Below, piece by piece: positions 15,500-16,060 of a stretch of 16,060 nt of DNA. The stretch's first letter is position 1. The number at the start of each line of letters is the position of its first letter. Both the position numbers and the translations under genes were made by a program. The notes beneath the pieces are model-generated. The model saw nothing but the letters and a program-made list of their open reading frames with translations, made no database searches and had not been told where the DNA came from. This stretch comes from an uncultured Clostridium sp. Its GTDB lineage: Bacteria; Bacillota; Clostridia; Clostridiales; Clostridiaceae. The stretch is from assembly GCA_934755305.1 (NCBI GenBank), contig CAKVLD010000064.1:1-16060 (forward strand), read 5' to 3'.

Positions 15500-15837
15500 T
15501 GCGTCCATGTCAAGTCATCCTTTATTGTCCTAAATAATTAAGTAAAAATATAGAAACAAGATTATAGTTACTTGTTACAAATACCCTTAGATTTATATTA
15601 ATAGTATAGAATTTTTTACATTTATCTAATCTATTTTTAATAAGCTAAGCTTGTTTTTGAGTATATAGAAATTTTTTACAATACAGTAAGAATACATAGT
15701 CACTGTGGATATTTATCCCCAAATGAATATGAAGATAAATATTACTCAGAAAATATAAAAAATGCATGTTAACTATGAAAAATGTAATAATATAATTTAT
15801 CCGAATTTAATTTGTACTTTTTCTTGACATAGTACCA
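15500..15837 (+). mobile_element. Internally deleted IS3-family element
   Basis: The left end TGCGTCCATGTCAAG (15500-15514) and the reverse complement of the right end, TGGTACTATGTCAAG (15837-15823), agree at 11 of 15 positions, including an identical ATGTCAAG. The transposase C-terminal tail lies between them and points to the right end. At 338 bp the element lacks most of a normal IS3 (about 1.2-1.5 kb). No clear target duplication remains. It cannot move by itself. Confidence 0.6.
15644..15772 (+). pseudogene. IS3-family transposase (OrfB) C-terminal remnant
   Basis: The plus strand from 15644 reads AKLVFEYIEIFYNTVRIHSH, then CGYLSPNEYEDKYYSENI and a natural stop at 15772. This is the rve-type C-terminus of IS3/IS150-group OrfB proteins, where FEYIE.FYN.(K/R)R.HS.LGYLSP.EFE is typical. 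Two stops (TAA TAA, 15638-15643) precede it in frame. The catalytic DDE residues are absent, so it is a dead fragment inside the deleted element. Confidence 0.8.
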
Positions 15838-15897
15838 TTTATCAATTAATAATTTTTCATTTTCATTTAGTTCATTTGTAATAATTTCGTGATTCAT
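15838..15897 (-). pseudogene. 5' end of a gene truncated by the IS remnant
   Basis: An ATG at 15897 has a strong AAAAAGGAG site five to six bases upstream and a promoter before that. Twenty codons read MNHEIITNELNENEKLLIDK before the frame enters the right end of the IS at 15837. It then runs 22 codons inside the IS to a stop at 15769, giving a 42-residue fusion ORF. The same strand and the position just across the IS suggest it was the start of the decayed KAP gene, but the sequence does not prove this. It could also be an independent small protein. Confidence 0.45.
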
Positions 15898-15929
15898 AGT
15901 AACTCCTTTTTATCGCACTTTATATACAT

Positions 15930-15938
15930 ATTATACCA
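15930..15938 (-). promoter_or_regulatory. Extended -10 promoter of the truncated gene
   Basis: TGGTATAAT on the minus strand fits an extended -10 (TGn plus a perfect TATAAT). It lies about 33 bases before the ATG at 15897, giving a leader near 25 bases. No good -35 is present at normal spacing, which is common with extended -10 boxes. It may still fire towards the IS and the pseudogene. Confidence 0.55.
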
Positions 15939-15939
15939 T

Positions 15940-15975
15940 AAAACTCCTTGAAATTGGCTTATTCCAAGGAGTTTT
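15940..15975. terminator. Hairpin with 11-bp stem, A-tract/T-tract terminator
   Basis: AAAACTCCTTG (15940-15950) pairs perfectly with CAAGGAGTTTT (15965-15975) around a 14-base loop. The stem is bounded by an A-run and a T-run in both directions, the shape of a bidirectional rho-independent terminator. It lies 11 bases after the stop of the partial gene on the minus strand and directly before the next -10 box, so it separates two transcription units. Confidence 0.7.
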
Positions 15976-15986
15976 AGACAATTATT

Positions 15987-16060
15987 TTAAAAATAATTTG
16001 CTTTGGTTACTGGCTTAAATTTTGATTTTGTTCTTATTTCATAACCTTTTAAAAGCCATC
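15987..16060 (-). CDS. C-terminal end of a gene entering from the right edge
   Basis: The minus strand from 16058 reads WLLKGYEIRTKSKFKPVTKANYF and stops at 15987, with no start in the window. The reading is supported by A/T-ending codons, basic composition and a terminator hairpin right after the stop. The product cannot be identified from these residues. Confidence 0.4.
   Translation of the reverse strand, partial: WLLKGYEIRTKSKFKPVTKANYF

Overview
The window is very AT-rich, with A/T-ending codons, AGGAGG-type ribosome binding sites and tightly packed operons. That suggests a Clostridium-like Firmicute; the species cannot be fixed from the sequence. It reads as a defence island with a complete DNA phosphorothioation (Dnd) operon at its centre, followed by a decayed right flank.

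Layout. Positions 281-1309 (minus) hold a stand-alone Rpn/PD-(D/E)XK nuclease with a seven-unit 12-bp repeat in its coding sequence. Positions 1403-5948 (minus) hold a two-gene McrBC-like restriction module: a DUF2357/PD-(D/E)XK nuclease downstream of an AAA+ motor whose N-terminal region resembles the specificity region of HNH nucleases. A 136-bp divergent spacer carries the dnd promoter and a perfect 16-bp inverted repeat made of two TACG-NN-CGTA sites. Positions 6085-12502 (plus) hold dndB-dndC-dndD-dndE-dndA as one overlapping operon, ending in a 13-bp hairpin that lies between convergent genes. Positions 12554-14802 (minus) hold a two-gene unit: a GHKL (HSP90/MORC-like) ATPase followed by a protein with a methyltransferase-like Rossmann pattern. 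Positions 14803-16060 hold no intact gene but are not empty. They contain a decayed KAP-family P-loop NTPase, an internally deleted IS3-family element with both ends recognisable, a promoter and start codon cut off by that element, a terminator, and the last codons of a gene entering from the right edge.

How the genes may work together. DndA should mobilise sulfur from cysteine. DndC, DndD and DndE place it in the DNA backbone, and DndB controls expression. The usual restriction partners DndF, DndG and DndH are not in the window. The McrBC-like pair and the GHKL/methyltransferase-like pair flank the modification operon on either side, so each is a candidate effector that tells modified from unmodified DNA. 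That coupling is inferred from position only. dndA appears to lack its last helix, and a matching continuation lies in the +1 frame, so a frameshift is possible.
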